Shown here piece after piece: positions 48,315-58,342 of a stretch of 64,000 nt of DNA. This stretch comes from Novimethylophilus kurashikiensis. GTDB lineage: Bacteria > Pseudomonadota > Gammaproteobacteria > Burkholderiales > Methylophilaceae. The first letter of the stretch is position 1. Each line of letters opens with the position of its first letter. Position numbers and translations under genes: made by a program. Where the stretch lies: positions 372,001-436,000 of the forward strand of contig NZ_BDOQ01000003.1 of NCBI RefSeq assembly GCF_003112435.1, written 5' to 3'. The notes below the pieces were generated by a model, which was not told the DNA's origin, ran no database searches, and saw only the letters and a list, made by a program, of their open reading frames with translations.

Positions 48315-48883
48315 TAAAAACCATTGCGCTGCTTGTTGCGCTGCTATCCCTGTCGGGATGTACCGGCCTTGCTAAACCCGCCTCCCCAATCGCCACCTAC
48401 GATTTCGGCCTGGTCTCTGCCACATCGTCGATTGCCCTGCCGGTACGGTTCGCAGGGGTTGCCGCCGCTCCGGGCTTATTCTCGACCGACATGCGCTATC
48501 GCATAGCCTATCAGGATGGAAGCCAGATTCGTGTTTATGCCAATAGCCGCTGGATAGCTCCGCCGGCAGAACTGCTTTCTCAGCAATTGCGACAATCCTT
48601 CGCGTTCGACAATGCTAGCCCTTGCCGTCTTTCTCTCGAACTGACGCGCTTCGACCAAATCTTCGACAGCGCGACTGCAAGCCACGTCTCCATCCAACTC
48701 AATGCTGTAGTGAGAGATGGCGCCCACGGTGCGCAGCAGCAATTCAGCATCGATGTGCCTGCACCATCCCCCAATGCCCAAGGCGGCGTGAGCGCCTTGA
48801 TTGCAGGTAGCGACCAACTGCTGGCTCCATTGGCGCAGTGGACTCAACAACTCGATTGCAAACCACCCCAAGCTTCGCCATGA
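48311..48883 (+). CDS. ABC-type transport auxiliary lipoprotein (PqiC-like)
   Basis: 190 aa. Lipobox LSGC puts the lipidated cysteine at residue 17. The rest fits the ABC-type transport auxiliary lipoprotein family (YDFG near the start, RYRIAYQDGSQIRVYANSRW, then PPAELLSQQLRQSF). PqiC-like proteins sit in the outer membrane and receive the MCE tunnel. Last gene of the four-gene lipid-transport operon. Confidence 0.87.
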   Translation: MIKTIALLVALLSLSGCTGLAKPASPIATYDFGLVSATSSIALPVRFAGVAAAPGLFSTDMRYRIAYQDGSQIRVYANSRWIAPPAELLSQQLRQSFAFDNASPCRLSLELTRFDQIFDSATASHVSIQLNAVVRDGAHGAQQQFSIDVPAPSPNAQGGVSALIAGSDQLLAPLAQWTQQLDCKPPQASP

Positions 48884-48897
48884 TTTGCTAGCATGTC

Positions 48898-48916
48898 GAA
48901 GCGGTCTCCCCGCTTC
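48898..48916 (+). terminator. Weak hairpin between lipoprotein and prepilin genes
   Basis: GAAGCGG (48898-48904) pairs with CCGCTTC (48910-48916), 5-nt loop, no T run. It could be a Rho-dependent end or a processing site. Confidence 0.4.
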
Positions 48917-48954
48917 ATAAAATCACAACAACTGCTTGAATAAGGAGAACAAAA

Positions 48955-49602
48955 ATGAAAAAGCAGATTGGCTTCACTCTCATCGAACTTGCCATCGTCC
49001 TCGTCATCATCGGACTGTTGCTAGGCGGCGTGCTGAAAGGTCAGGAACTGATCAACAGCGCCAAGGTGAAAAACATGGTGAGCGACTTCAAGAACCTCCA
49101 GGTATTCATCTACGGCTATCAGGACAAATACAAAGCGTTGCCTGGCGACGATGCGGCTTCGACTACGCATACCGGTTGCACAGCCGGGGCCAACGGCAGT
49201 TGCGCGGATGGCAACGGCAACAGTTTGATCGAGGGAAACTGGGACTCGACGAATACCAGCGATGAATCGGTGCGCTTCTGGCAACACATTCGTTTGGCTG
49301 GATTAGCGCCAGGAGCGACAGACCCGAGCAACGCGACATTTCTGCCGCGCAATGCCGACGGCGGTCGCATCGGCATTCAAAGTACTAGCGTGGTAGGTGC
49401 TACGCCGACAGGATTGAGCGGGGCCTATATCGCCTGCTCGGCCGGCGTGTTGGGACGCTACGCCAAGCAGATCGATACGGTACTCGATGATGGCACAACC
49501 AGCACCGGCTCGGTGAGAGCTTATAGTACGGTAGCTGGCGGATGGCTCACCAACACCGGCCTCGACGATTCAACGCCATACAATATCTGTATGGCGTTTT
49601 AA
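48955..49602 (+). CDS. Type IV prepilin / pseudopilin-like protein
   Basis: 215 aa. A class III leader MKKQIG is followed by FTLIELAIVLVIIGLLLGG, with the Glu5 of mature pilins, so prepilin peptidase should cut after Gly6. The body has CTAGANGSCADGNGNS, a loop resembling pseudopilin calcium loops, and a C-terminal pair of cysteines (one in YIACSAG, one in NICMAF). No assembly ATPase, secretin or other pilin is nearby; it stands alone between the lipid-transport operon and fba. A strong AAGGAGA ribosome site precedes it. Its own terminator lies in its last codons. Confidence 0.88.
   Translation: MKKQIGFTLIELAIVLVIIGLLLGGVLKGQELINSAKVKNMVSDFKNLQVFIYGYQDKYKALPGDDAASTTHTGCTAGANGSCADGNGNSLIEGNWDSTNTSDESVRFWQHIRLAGLAPGATDPSNATFLPRNADGGRIGIQSTSVVGATPTGLSGAYIACSAGVLGRYAKQIDTVLDDGTTSTGSVRAYSTVAGGWLTNTGLDDSTPYNICMAF
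49572..49602 (+). terminator. Terminator inside the last codons of the prepilin gene
   Basis: AACGCCATAC (49572-49581) pairs perfectly with GTATGGCGTT (49589-49598), 7-nt loop, then TTTT overlapping the TAA stop. The stem is fully coding, ending the protein in NICMAF. Confidence 0.8.
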
Positions 49603-49616
49603 ATCATCGGCCGCGG

Positions 49617-50687
49617 TTATTTGATGATCGCGGCCAACTCGCCCTTCTTGTAGCGTTCAGCCATTTTTTCGCAGGACAGCGCCTTAATCTTGCTTGCTTG
49701 CCCCGCCGAACCGAAGGCTTCGAAACGAGCGCGGCAGATGTCCTGCATGGCCTTTGTCGAGGCGATCAAGAACTTGCGCGGGTCGAAATCCTTGGCATTG
49801 GCGGGATCGTAAAGGTGGCGCCGAACCGCACCCGTGGAGGCCAGGCGTAAATCGGTGTCGATGTTGACCTTGCGCACACCGTGCTTGATGCCTTCGACGA
49901 TTTCTTCCACCGGCACGCCATAAGTCTCAGGAATCGCGCCGCCGTTGTCGTTGATGATCTTGAGCCATTCCTGCGGCACGCTGGAAGAACCGTGCATCAC
50001 CAAGTGCGTATTCGGGATGCGGGCGTGGATTTCCTTGATACGGCCGATGGCCAGCGTTTCACCAGTGGGGGGGCGGCTGAACTTGTAGGCGCCATGCGAA
50101 GTCCCGATGGCGATAGCCAATGCATCCACCCCGGTCGCCTTGACGAAATCGGCCGCTTGCTCGGGGTCGGTCAGCAGCGAGGAATGATCCAGCACGCCTT
50201 CCGCACCATGACCGTCTTCTTCCCCCGCCATGCCGGTTTCCAGCGAACCCAGGCACCCCAGTTCGCCTTCCACCGATACGCCGACCGCATGCGCCATCTG
50301 AACCACGCCGCGGGTGACTTCGACGTTGTATTCGTAGGTCGCAGGCGTCTTCATATCTTCCCTGAGCGAGCCATCCATCATCACGCTGGAAAAACCGGAA
50401 CGGATTGCCTGGATACAAACAGCAGGCGACGCGCCGTGGTCCTGGTGCATCACCACCGGGATATGCGGATAGGCCTCGACGGCAGCGGCGATCATGTGAC
50501 GCAAAAACGCCTCGCCGGCATATTTGCGGGCACCGGCAGAGCCCTGCATGATGACCGGACTATCGACGGCCTCGGCTGCCTGCATGATGGCGTGGATCTG
50601 CTCCATGTTGTTGACGTTGAATGCGGGCAGACCATAGCTGTATTCCGCAGCGTGATCCAAGAGTTGTCTCAGTGATACTAGTGCCAT
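49617..50687 (-). CDS. fba: Fructose-bisphosphate aldolase, class II
   Basis: 356 aa. Zinc-dependent aldolase joining or splitting fructose 1,6-bisphosphate. Metal ligands are in [10 protein letters not shown] and the later [10 protein letters not shown]; the phosphate site is in [14 protein letters not shown]. Length and sequence fit the class IIB (cbbA/fbaA) form of Calvin-type or RuMP organisms. Convergent with the prepilin gene (14 bp between stops). It lies downstream of pyk by 22 bp. Confidence 0.96.
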   Translation of the reverse strand: MALVSLRQLLDHAAEYSYGLPAFNVNNMEQIHAIMQAAEAVDSPVIMQGSAGARKYAGEAFLRHMIAAAVEAYPHIPVVMHQDHGASPAVCIQAIRSGFSSVMMDGSLREDMKTPATYEYNVEVTRGVVQMAHAVGVSVEGELGCLGSLETGMAGEEDGHGAEGVLDHSSLLTDPEQAADFVKATGVDALAIAIGTSHGAYKFSRPPTGETLAIGRIKEIHARIPNTHLVMHGSSSVPQEWLKIINDNGGAIPETYGVPVEEIVEGIKHGVRKVNIDTDLRLASTGAVRRHLYDPANAKDFDPRKFLIASTKAMQDICRARFEAFGSAGQASKIKALSCEKMAERYKKGELAAIIK

Positions 50688-50709
50688 AACTTGCTCTCCT
50701 AATTCATGT

Positions 50710-52167
50710 TCAGGCAGTGCCCGCTGTTTTGCCGTGCTGTCCTACGCGCACAATCTTCATGGTATTGGTGCCGCCCGCCTTGCCGATCGGCTCGCCGATC
50801 GTCAGCAGGATCAAGTCGCCGTCATTAGCCGCACCGCGGCGGCGCAACTCGTCTTCTGCCGCCTGAAGGATCACATCCCGGTCATCGCTGACTTGGTCGA
50901 ACCTGAACGGATAGACTCCCCGGTAAAGCGTAAGTTTGCGCCGCGTTTCCTTTTCCGGCGTTAGCGCATAGATCGGCACCTGAGTGTTGATGCGCGACAT
51001 CCATTTTACGGTATTGCCCGATTGTGTCAGCGAGGCAATGGCTTTTACGTGTAAATGATTGGCCGTATAGATGGTAGCGAGCGCGATGGATTCGTCCACC
51101 CGGTGGAAATTCTCGTCCGTGCGACGCCCGTTGTAGATGTTGACCTGGGTATCGTATTCCCGTTCAGCCTCCAGGCAAACGCGATGCATGGCGGCAACGG
51201 ATTCCATCGGGTATTTACCCGCAGCAGATTCCGCCGACAGCATGACAGCGTCTGTTCCATCCAACACGGCGTTGGCAACATCGGAAACCTCGGCACGGGT
51301 GGGAATTGGATTCTCGATCATCGACTCCATCATCTGTGTCGCCGTGATCACCAATTTGTTGCGCGCCCTGGCTTCGCGGATCATGCGCTTTTGCAGGCCG
51401 GGCACGGCGGCATCTCCGACTTCCACCCCCAAATCGCCGCGCGCCACCATGATGGCATCGCTGGCTTCAATGATTTCGGATAATGCGGCAATCGCTTCGG
51501 CGCGCTCGATCTTGGCGACCACGCTAGCATAGCCGCCGGCTTCTTTGATCAAATCCCTCGCCAATTGCACATCGGCACCGCAGCGAGGAAACGAAATCGC
51601 CACATAATCTGCCTCTAGCGCCGCAGCCGTGCGAATGTCTTCTCGGTCCTTTTCCGTCAGGGCCGCTGCCGAAAGTCCACCGCCTTGACGGTTGATACCC
51701 TTGTTGTTAGAAAGCACGCCGGTCTGGTTGACCGTACATACGATTTCGGCACCGTGAACATCGTCGACAGTCATGACCATACGGCCATCATCCAGCAACA
51801 GCACCGCTCCTGGTTCAACGTCGCGCGGTAGCTCCTTGTAGTCGAGCCCCACACGCTGCTGGTTGCCGAGTTCGCAATTAGCGTCGAGGATGAATTTGTC
51901 GCCGGCCTGAAGCAGTACCTTGCCGTTTTCGAACTTGCCGATGCGGATTTTCGGGCCTTGCAGGTCGCACAACACGCCAACGGGGCGATGGCGGTCGTGT
52001 GCAATTTCGCGGACGAGATTGGCGCGGTCGATGTGATCCTGCGCGGTGCCGTGGGAGAAATTAAGCCTGACGACATCGACCCCGGCGTCGATCATGCTTT
52101 CCAGCACCTCTCGGCTACTGGAAGCAGGTCCCAGGGTGGCGACGATTTTGGTTTGGCGTCTGGTCAC
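50710..52167 (-). CDS. pyk: Pyruvate kinase
   Basis: 485 aa. Turns phosphoenolpyruvate and ADP to pyruvate and ATP. Seen: [13 protein letters not shown] at the N-terminus, the active-site block [43 protein letters not shown] split as the substrate loop, and a C-terminal regulatory domain. It is between pgk and fba on the same strand; a hairpin sits in the pgk-pyk gap. Confidence 0.97.
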   Translation of the reverse strand: MTRRQTKIVATLGPASSSREVLESMIDAGVDVVRLNFSHGTAQDHIDRANLVREIAHDRHRPVGVLCDLQGPKIRIGKFENGKVLLQAGDKFILDANCELGNQQRVGLDYKELPRDVEPGAVLLLDDGRMVMTVDDVHGAEIVCTVNQTGVLSNNKGINRQGGGLSAAALTEKDREDIRTAAALEADYVAISFPRCGADVQLARDLIKEAGGYASVVAKIERAEAIAALSEIIEASDAIMVARGDLGVEVGDAAVPGLQKRMIREARARNKLVITATQMMESMIENPIPTRAEVSDVANAVLDGTDAVMLSAESAAGKYPMESVAAMHRVCLEAEREYDTQVNIYNGRRTDENFHRVDESIALATIYTANHLHVKAIASLTQSGNTVKWMSRINTQVPIYALTPEKETRRKLTLYRGVYPFRFDQVSDDRDVILQAAEDELRRRGAANDGDLILLTIGEPIGKAGGTNTMKIVRVGQHGKTAGTA

Positions 52168-52218
52168 GGAATGGGCTTCTCTAAATTGAGGATATTTTCA
52201 TTATCCGCAATTTAAGGT

Positions 52219-52250
52219 CCATGCCTAGACCGCTGTTGGCCCAGGCATGG
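52219..52250 (-). repeat. Hairpin between pgk and pyk
   Basis: CCATGCCT (52219-52226) pairs with AGGCATGG (52243-52250) across a 16-nt loop. No T run follows on the minus strand, so it is a likely stability or processing element in a polycistronic message. Confidence 0.5.
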
Positions 52251-52259
52251 AAAAGAGGG

Positions 52260-53465
52260 TTACTGCCCGCGCTGTTCCAGGATTTCGACAGCGGGCAGCT
52301 TCTTGCCTTCCAAGAACTCCAGGAAAGCACCGCCGCCGGTAGAGATGTAGGAAATGCGGTCGCCGATGTTGTACTTGGCAATCGCAGCCAGGGTGTCGCC
52401 GCCGCCGGCGATGGAGAACGCGGCGCTATCGGCAATCGCCAGGCCCAATGCCTTGGTACCTTCGCCGAACTGGTCGAACTCAAATACACCGACAGGGCCG
52501 TTCCAGACGATGGTGCCGGCCTTTTGCAGATAGGTAGCGTAGGTCTTGGCGGTTTCTGGGCCGATGTCGAAAATCATGTCGTCGTCGGCGATCTCGCTGA
52601 CTTTCTTGACTACGGCTGGTTCGTTGGCGTCGAACTTCTTGCCGACAACCACATCGGTCGGGACGGGAATCTCGCTGCCCTTGGCCTTGGCGGCTTCCAT
52701 CAGACGACGAGCCTCATCCACCAGGTCTGCTTCATACAAGGACTTGCCGACATTGAAGCCGGCAGCCTTGATGAAGGTATTGGCGATGCCGCCGCCGACA
52801 ATCAGTTGGTCCACGATATGGGAGAGGGATTCCAGCACGGTCAGCTTGGTGGAAACCTTGCTGCCGCCGACAATCGCCACCAAGGGACGAGCGGGTTCCT
52901 TGAGTGCTTTGCCCAAAGCTTCGAGCTCGGCGGCCAACAGCGGGCCAGCACAGGCAACCTTGGCGAACTTGGCAACGCCATGCGTGGAAGCTTGGGCGCG
53001 GTGCGCGGTCCCGAACGCATCCATGACATAGATATCGCACAACTCGGACATTTCCCAGGAAAGCCGGTCCTCGTTGTTGTTTTCGCCGATATTGAAGCGG
53101 ACGTTTTCCAGCACGGCCACTTCGCCGTCCTGCATGTTCTGCACGTAGCTCTTACCGTTACCTAGCCAGTCCTGATAGAGGCGAACATCGCGACCGAGCA
53201 GTTTGGCCAAATGGTCGGCAACCGGACGCAGACTGTCCTTGTCCGTATAGCGGCCTTCCGTCGGGCCTTCTTTGGGGCGCCCCAGGTGCGACATCAACAT
53301 GACCTTGGCCCCGGCTTCCATCGCGTGCTTGATGGTCGGCAACGAAGCGCGGATGCGCGTATCGTCGGCGACGCTGCCGTCTTCGTTCTGCGGCACGTTG
53401 AGGTCTTCGCGGATCAGGACGCGCTTGCCCTTGAGATCCAGGTCGGTCATTTTGATGATGGACAT
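52260..53465 (-). CDS. pgk: Phosphoglycerate kinase
   Basis: 401 aa. Interconverts 1,3-bisphosphoglycerate and 3-phosphoglycerate. Seen: [23 protein letters not shown] with the substrate-binding His and Arg, the hinge region [13 protein letters not shown], and the C-terminal [12 protein letters not shown] nucleotide loop. It follows gap by 58 bp with a GC-rich hairpin between them, and leads to pyk. Confidence 0.97.
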   Translation of the reverse strand: MSIIKMTDLDLKGKRVLIREDLNVPQNEDGSVADDTRIRASLPTIKHAMEAGAKVMLMSHLGRPKEGPTEGRYTDKDSLRPVADHLAKLLGRDVRLYQDWLGNGKSYVQNMQDGEVAVLENVRFNIGENNNEDRLSWEMSELCDIYVMDAFGTAHRAQASTHGVAKFAKVACAGPLLAAELEALGKALKEPARPLVAIVGGSKVSTKLTVLESLSHIVDQLIVGGGIANTFIKAAGFNVGKSLYEADLVDEARRLMEAAKAKGSEIPVPTDVVVGKKFDANEPAVVKKVSEIADDDMIFDIGPETAKTYATYLQKAGTIVWNGPVGVFEFDQFGEGTKALGLAIADSAAFSIAGGGDTLAAIAKYNIGDRISYISTGGGAFLEFLEGKKLPAVEILEQRGQ

Positions 53466-53491
53466 AATCGTTCCCTTTGCGCGATGAACAA

Positions 53492-53511
53492 CGGGGGCCG
53501 TGTGGCCCCCG
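53492..53511 (-). repeat. GC-rich hairpin between gap and pgk
   Basis: CGGGGGCC (53492-53499) pairs with GGCCCCCG (53504-53511), loop GTGT. Eight perfect GC pairs. On the minus strand no T run follows, so it should slow or protect the message rather than terminate it. Confidence 0.65.
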
Positions 53512-53523
53512 CATCAAGGATTA

Positions 53524-54567
<1,044 letters not shown>

Positions 54568-54630
54568 CTACTTCCATAGCCCTGAGACAGCCGGGCATCG
54601 TGGGATTTCCGGGAATTTTTTAAGCAGCTT

Positions 54631-54664
54631 CAAACAAAAAGGGGGCCAACTACTCAGCCCCCTT
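54631..54664 (-). terminator. Terminator after tkt
   Basis: AAGGGGGC (54639-54646) pairs with GCCCCCTT (54657-54664), 10-nt loop, T-rich tail on the minus strand. Separates tkt from gap. Confidence 0.85.
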
Positions 54665-54683
54665 CTTGTTTTACTGCATTGTA

Positions 54684-56675
54684 TTACAGCACGGACTTAA
54701 CGGTCTTGACCACGTTTTCAACCGTGAAGCCGAAGTGCTTCATCAGTGCGCCGCCAGGAGCGGATTCACCGAAGGTGTCGATACCGACCACTGCGCCTTC
54801 CAAGCCAACATACTTGCGCCAGAAGTCAGGGTGAGCAGCTTCGATAGCCACGCGCTTCACGCCCGGGGTCAGCACGCTGTCGCGGTAAGCCTGGTCTTGT
54901 GCGTCGAACACGTTGGTGGACGGCATGGAAACCACGCGCACCTTGGTGCCGGCAGCGTTCAGCTCGGCAGCAGCCTTCACAGCCAGGTCCAGTTCGGAAC
55001 CGTTGGCGATGATGATCACATCAGCCTTGCCTGCAACGTCGGAGAACACGTAACCACCCTTGCGGATCAGGTCGATCTGCGCTGCATCGTGCTTGATGCC
55101 GGGCAGGTTCTGACGGGACAGCACCAGGCTGGTCGGGCCGTCGGTCTTCTCGACAGCGGCAACCCATGCCACAGCGGTTTCGGTTGCATCAGCAGGACGC
55201 CACACGGTCATGCGCGGAATGTAGCGCAGGCCGGAGGTGTTTTCGACCGGCTGGTGGGTCGGGCCGTCTTCGCCTTGACCGATGGAGTCGTGGGTCAGCA
55301 CGTAGACCACACGTTGCTTCATCAGCGCGGACATACGCATACCGTTCTTCATGTAATCGGAGAACATGTGGAAGGTACCGCCGAAAGGCAGCAAGCCGCC
55401 GTGCAGTGCCATACCGTTCATGATCGCAGCCATACCGAATTCGCGGACACCATAGGAGATGTAGTTGCCGGGTTCCTTGCCGCTCACGTGCTTGAAGCTG
55501 CCCGTGCTGGTCAGGTTGGAGCCGGTCAAGTCTGCGGAACCGCCGAGGAATTCAGGCAGCAGCGGAGCCAGAGCGCCGATCACGTTTTGCGATGCCTTGC
55601 GGCTTGCAACGCCTTCAGCCTTGTCGTTGAAAGCAGCGATCATCTTGTCGGTTGCTTCCTTCCAGTTGGCCGGCAACTCGCCAGCCATACGGCGCTTGAA
55701 TTCAGCAGCTTCAGCCGGGAAAGCCTTGGCGTAAGCGTCGAACTTGGCGTTCCATGCAGATTCGCGCTCTGCACCCTTGGCCTTTTGATCCCAGCCGGCG
55801 TAGACGTCTGCGGGGATTTCGAACGGAGGATAGTTCCAGCCGATGTTGGCGCGGGTTGCTGCAACTTCGTCTTCGCCCAGCGCAGAGCCGTGGCAGTCGT
55901 GGGAACCGCACTTGTTCGGGGAACCCTTGCCGATGATGGTCTTGCAGCAGATCAGGGAAGGCTTGTCGGTAACCTTCTTGGCTGCGTCGATTGCGGCTTG
56001 GATAGCAGCGGAATCGTGACCATCGACGGACTGAACGTGCCAGCCGTAAGCTTCGAAACGCTTGGCGGTGTCATCGGTGTACCAGCCTTCGATGTGGCCG
56101 TCGATGGAGATACCGTTGTCGTCCCAGAATGCCATCAGCTTGCCCAGGCCCCAAGTGCCGGCCAGTGCGCAAGCTTCGTGGGAAACGCCTTCCATCATAC
56201 AGCCGTCGCCCAGGAACACGTAGGTGTAGTGGTCGACGATGTCGTGGCCGGGCTTATTGAACTGATTGGCCAGCAGCTTTTCAGCCATGGCGAAACCAAC
56301 GCCGTTGGCGATACCCTGGCCCAGCGGACCGGTGGTGGTTTCAACGCCAGGAGCGTAGCCGTATTCCGGGTGACCGGCGCAACGGGAGTGCAGCTGACGG
56401 AAGCTCTTGATGTCGTCCATCGTGACGTCGTAGCCGGTCAGGTGCAGCAGGGAGTAAATCAGCATGGAGCCGTGACCGTTGGACAGCACGAAGCGGTCGC
56501 GGTTAGCCCATTGCGGGTTGGTCGGGTTGTGGCTCAGGTTGTGGTTCCACAACACTTCGGCGATTTCCGCCATACCCATGGGGGCGCCTGGGTGACCGGA
56601 ATTGGCCTTTTGAACAGCATCCATGGATAGTGCACGGATGGCATTTGCTAAATCAGTACGAGTTGCCATATTCAA
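54684..56675 (-). CDS. tkt: Transketolase
   Basis: 663 aa. Thiamine-diphosphate enzyme that moves two-carbon units among sugar phosphates; in RuMP organisms it regenerates ribulose 5-phosphate. Seen: [12 protein letters not shown] near residue 25, [16 protein letters not shown] for the cofactor Mg and diphosphate, and the second domain with [18 protein letters not shown]. The 218-bp upstream gap holds inverted repeats that may be regulatory. Confidence 0.97.
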   Translation of the reverse strand: MNMATRTDLANAIRALSMDAVQKANSGHPGAPMGMAEIAEVLWNHNLSHNPTNPQWANRDRFVLSNGHGSMLIYSLLHLTGYDVTMDDIKSFRQLHSRCAGHPEYGYAPGVETTTGPLGQGIANGVGFAMAEKLLANQFNKPGHDIVDHYTYVFLGDGCMMEGVSHEACALAGTWGLGKLMAFWDDNGISIDGHIEGWYTDDTAKRFEAYGWHVQSVDGHDSAAIQAAIDAAKKVTDKPSLICCKTIIGKGSPNKCGSHDCHGSALGEDEVAATRANIGWNYPPFEIPADVYAGWDQKAKGAERESAWNAKFDAYAKAFPAEAAEFKRRMAGELPANWKEATDKMIAAFNDKAEGVASRKASQNVIGALAPLLPEFLGGSADLTGSNLTSTGSFKHVSGKEPGNYISYGVREFGMAAIMNGMALHGGLLPFGGTFHMFSDYMKNGMRMSALMKQRVVYVLTHDSIGQGEDGPTHQPVENTSGLRYIPRMTVWRPADATETAVAWVAAVEKTDGPTSLVLSRQNLPGIKHDAAQIDLIRKGGYVFSDVAGKADVIIIANGSELDLAVKAAAELNAAGTKVRVVSMPSTNVFDAQDQAYRDSVLTPGVKRVAIEAAHPDFWRKYVGLEGAVVGIDTFGESAPGGALMKHFGFTVENVVKTVKSVL

Positions 56676-56832
56676 TCCCCTAGTCCTAAAAAGAGAAAAT
56701 ATTTCTATTAGAGATAAATAATCCCTGCCGCCACTCTAGGAAGTGGAGCAAGGACAATTTGATTACCCGGAAATTTACCTCCGCGGAAACAGGCACTTCT
56801 ATTCGTTAACTGCACGCGCCTTGGAGGTTATC

Positions 56833-56877
56833 GGGCTATTATTGCCCAGTTGGGCGTATAGGGCAATAGTTCAGCCC
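56833..56877. repeat. Nested inverted repeats between tkt and the thioredoxin-like gene
   Basis: TATTGCCC (56840-56847) with GGGCAATA (56861-56868), enclosed by GGGCT (56833-56837) with AGCCC (56873-56877), and an inner GCCCA/TGGGC at 56844-56855. The inner and outer pairs compete for the same bases. No T run on the minus strand. It lies 158-202 bp before tkt and 17 bp past the thioredoxin-like stop. Confidence 0.55.
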
Positions 56878-56893
56878 ATTGAGAAACCTCGAT

Positions 56894-57451
56894 TTATTCG
56901 TCTTTCCACTTGATGGAACAGCCCATGCCGGGTATCTGTTCAGCCGGTCCGCGGCCGGTATCGGCGACCTCCCTCATGGCCTCGAACAAGTCCCGGCGCA
57001 CGCCTTCCGGCGCGGTCTCCTTGCGCGACTCGTCAAAGCGTCCGCGATACTGCAATTCCAGCTGGCCGTTAAAACCGAAAAAGTCCGGCGTACACACCGC
57101 ACCGTAGGCTTTAGCAATCGCCTGGCTCTCGTCAAACAGATATGGAAACGGAAAGCTGAATTCCGCCGCCACCGCCTTCATGTTGTCGAAAGAATCCTCC
57201 GGATAATCGCTGGGATCGTTCGACATGATTGCGACAGCATTGACGCCCATCGCTTTCAACTCGTTCAGGTCGCGCACCAGCCGCGTGCGAATCGCCTTGA
57301 CGTAGGGACAGTGGTTGCAGATGAACATCACCAGCGTCCCATTGGGTCCGGCCACCTCGGAAAGGCTCCAGGTTTTGCCGTCCACACCCGGCAGGGAAAA
57401 ATCCGGGGCCTTCCAACCGAAATCGCAGACTGGGGTTTGCAGGCTGACCAT
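56894..57451 (-). CDS. Thioredoxin-fold (AhpC/TSA-like) protein
   Basis: 185 aa. No signal peptide. The motif CNHCPYVKAI near residue 45 is a CxxC redox site in a peroxiredoxin-like thioredoxin fold (APDFSLPGVDGKTWSLSE at the start). Members are annotated as thioredoxin family or redoxin domain proteins and their substrate is unknown. Divergent from rsmE across 65 bp; on the same strand as tkt downstream. Confidence 0.85.
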   Translation of the reverse strand: MVSLQTPVCDFGWKAPDFSLPGVDGKTWSLSEVAGPNGTLVMFICNHCPYVKAIRTRLVRDLNELKAMGVNAVAIMSNDPSDYPEDSFDNMKAVAAEFSFPFPYLFDESQAIAKAYGAVCTPDFFGFNGQLELQYRGRFDESRKETAPEGVRRDLFEAMREVADTGRGPAEQIPGMGCSIKWKDE

Positions 57452-57516
57452 GATGCTGACTCCTTATTTACCGTTACAATTTGCTTAAATTTTAACATCT
57501 CCAGATAGCGCCCATC

Positions 57517-58254
57517 ATGTCCGCCCCACGTTTCCACTGCCCCGCCAACCTCGCCCTGGGCGCCATCGTCGAATTGCCGGAAGTCGCCGCCCATCACGCG
57601 GCCCGCGTGCTACGCATGAAAGCCGGGGACGCAGTCACGCTCTTCAACGGCGACGGCCACAACTACGGCGGCGAGATCATCCGCCTCAGCAAGAGCGAAG
57701 TCGTGGTGAAGATCGACAGCCGCGTCTGGGTAGAACGCGAATCGCCGCTCACCATCACTCTGGCCCAAGCCATCTCCAGCGGCGACCGCATGGATTACAC
57801 CCTACAAAAAGCCGTGGAACTCGGCATCAACGCCATCCAGCCCATCGCGGCCGAGCGCAGCGTGGTCAAACTCTCGGGTGACCGTGCCGACAAACGCCGC
57901 GAACACTGGCAGAACGTCGTCATTTCAGCCTGCGAGCAATGCGGCCGAGCCAGCGTTCCTGAAGTGGCGCCGATTCTTTCGCTGACCGACTGGCTCGGCA
58001 AAAACCAGAACTTCGGCCTCAAGCTCATGCTTTCGCCCGAGGCCGACCACACCTTGCACACCCTGACCAAGCCAGAAGATTCGATGTGCCTGCTGATCGG
58101 CTGCGAGGGCGGACTGTCCCCGCAAGAACAAGTAGCCGCAGCCTCGTGCGGCTTCGTATCCACCCGCTTAGGTCCTCGCGTCTTGAGGACGGAAACAGCT
58201 GCCGTCGCCGCGCTGTCGGCCATTCAAACCCTGTGGGGCGACTTTTTAAGATAG
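57517..58254 (+). CDS. rsmE: 16S rRNA (uracil-1498-N3)-methyltransferase RsmE
   Basis: 245 aa. SPOUT-class enzyme methylating U1498 of 16S rRNA with SAM. Seen: HHAARVLRMKAGDAVTLFNG (N-terminal PUA-like domain), YTLQKAVELGI, and the knot region LIGCEGGLSPQEQ followed by LGPRVLRTETA. Followed after 88 bp by the XRE-ArgA gene, whose promoter lies in that gap. Confidence 0.96.
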   Translation: MSAPRFHCPANLALGAIVELPEVAAHHAARVLRMKAGDAVTLFNGDGHNYGGEIIRLSKSEVVVKIDSRVWVERESPLTITLAQAISSGDRMDYTLQKAVELGINAIQPIAAERSVVKLSGDRADKRREHWQNVVISACEQCGRASVPEVAPILSLTDWLGKNQNFGLKLMLSPEADHTLHTLTKPEDSMCLLIGCEGGLSPQEQVAAASCGFVSTRLGPRVLRTETAAVAALSAIQTLWGDFLR

Positions 58255-58284
58255 CCCCGATTTTCGCCCGACTGACCCTAAATT

Positions 58285-58313
58285 TTGCATATTGCGCAGT
58301 ATGTGTTTATTAT
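58285..58313 (+). promoter_or_regulatory. Sigma-70 promoter of the XRE-ArgA gene
   Basis: TTGCAT (58285-58290), 17 bp, TATTAT (58308-58313). Predicted start near 58320, leader about 23 nt, then CAGGAG and the ATG at 58343. Confidence 0.65.
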
Positions 58314-58329
58314 TTGCCTAATACACACA
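58302..58329. promoter_or_regulatory. Inverted repeat over the promoter, candidate autoregulatory operator
   Basis: TGTGTTTATTA (58302-58312) and TAATACACACA (58319-58329) are inverted, 10 of 11 positions pairing, with a 6-bp spacer TTTGCC. It covers the -10 box and the likely start site of a gene that itself encodes an XRE DNA-binding domain. Repression by its own product is an inference. Confidence 0.6.
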
Positions 58330-58342
58330 ACAGGAGCCAGCC

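Noticed and set aside
54666-56630. 654-codon plus-strand open frame opposite tkt
   Set aside because: Antisense shadow of transketolase; low-complexity His/Val/Gly-rich translation with no motif.
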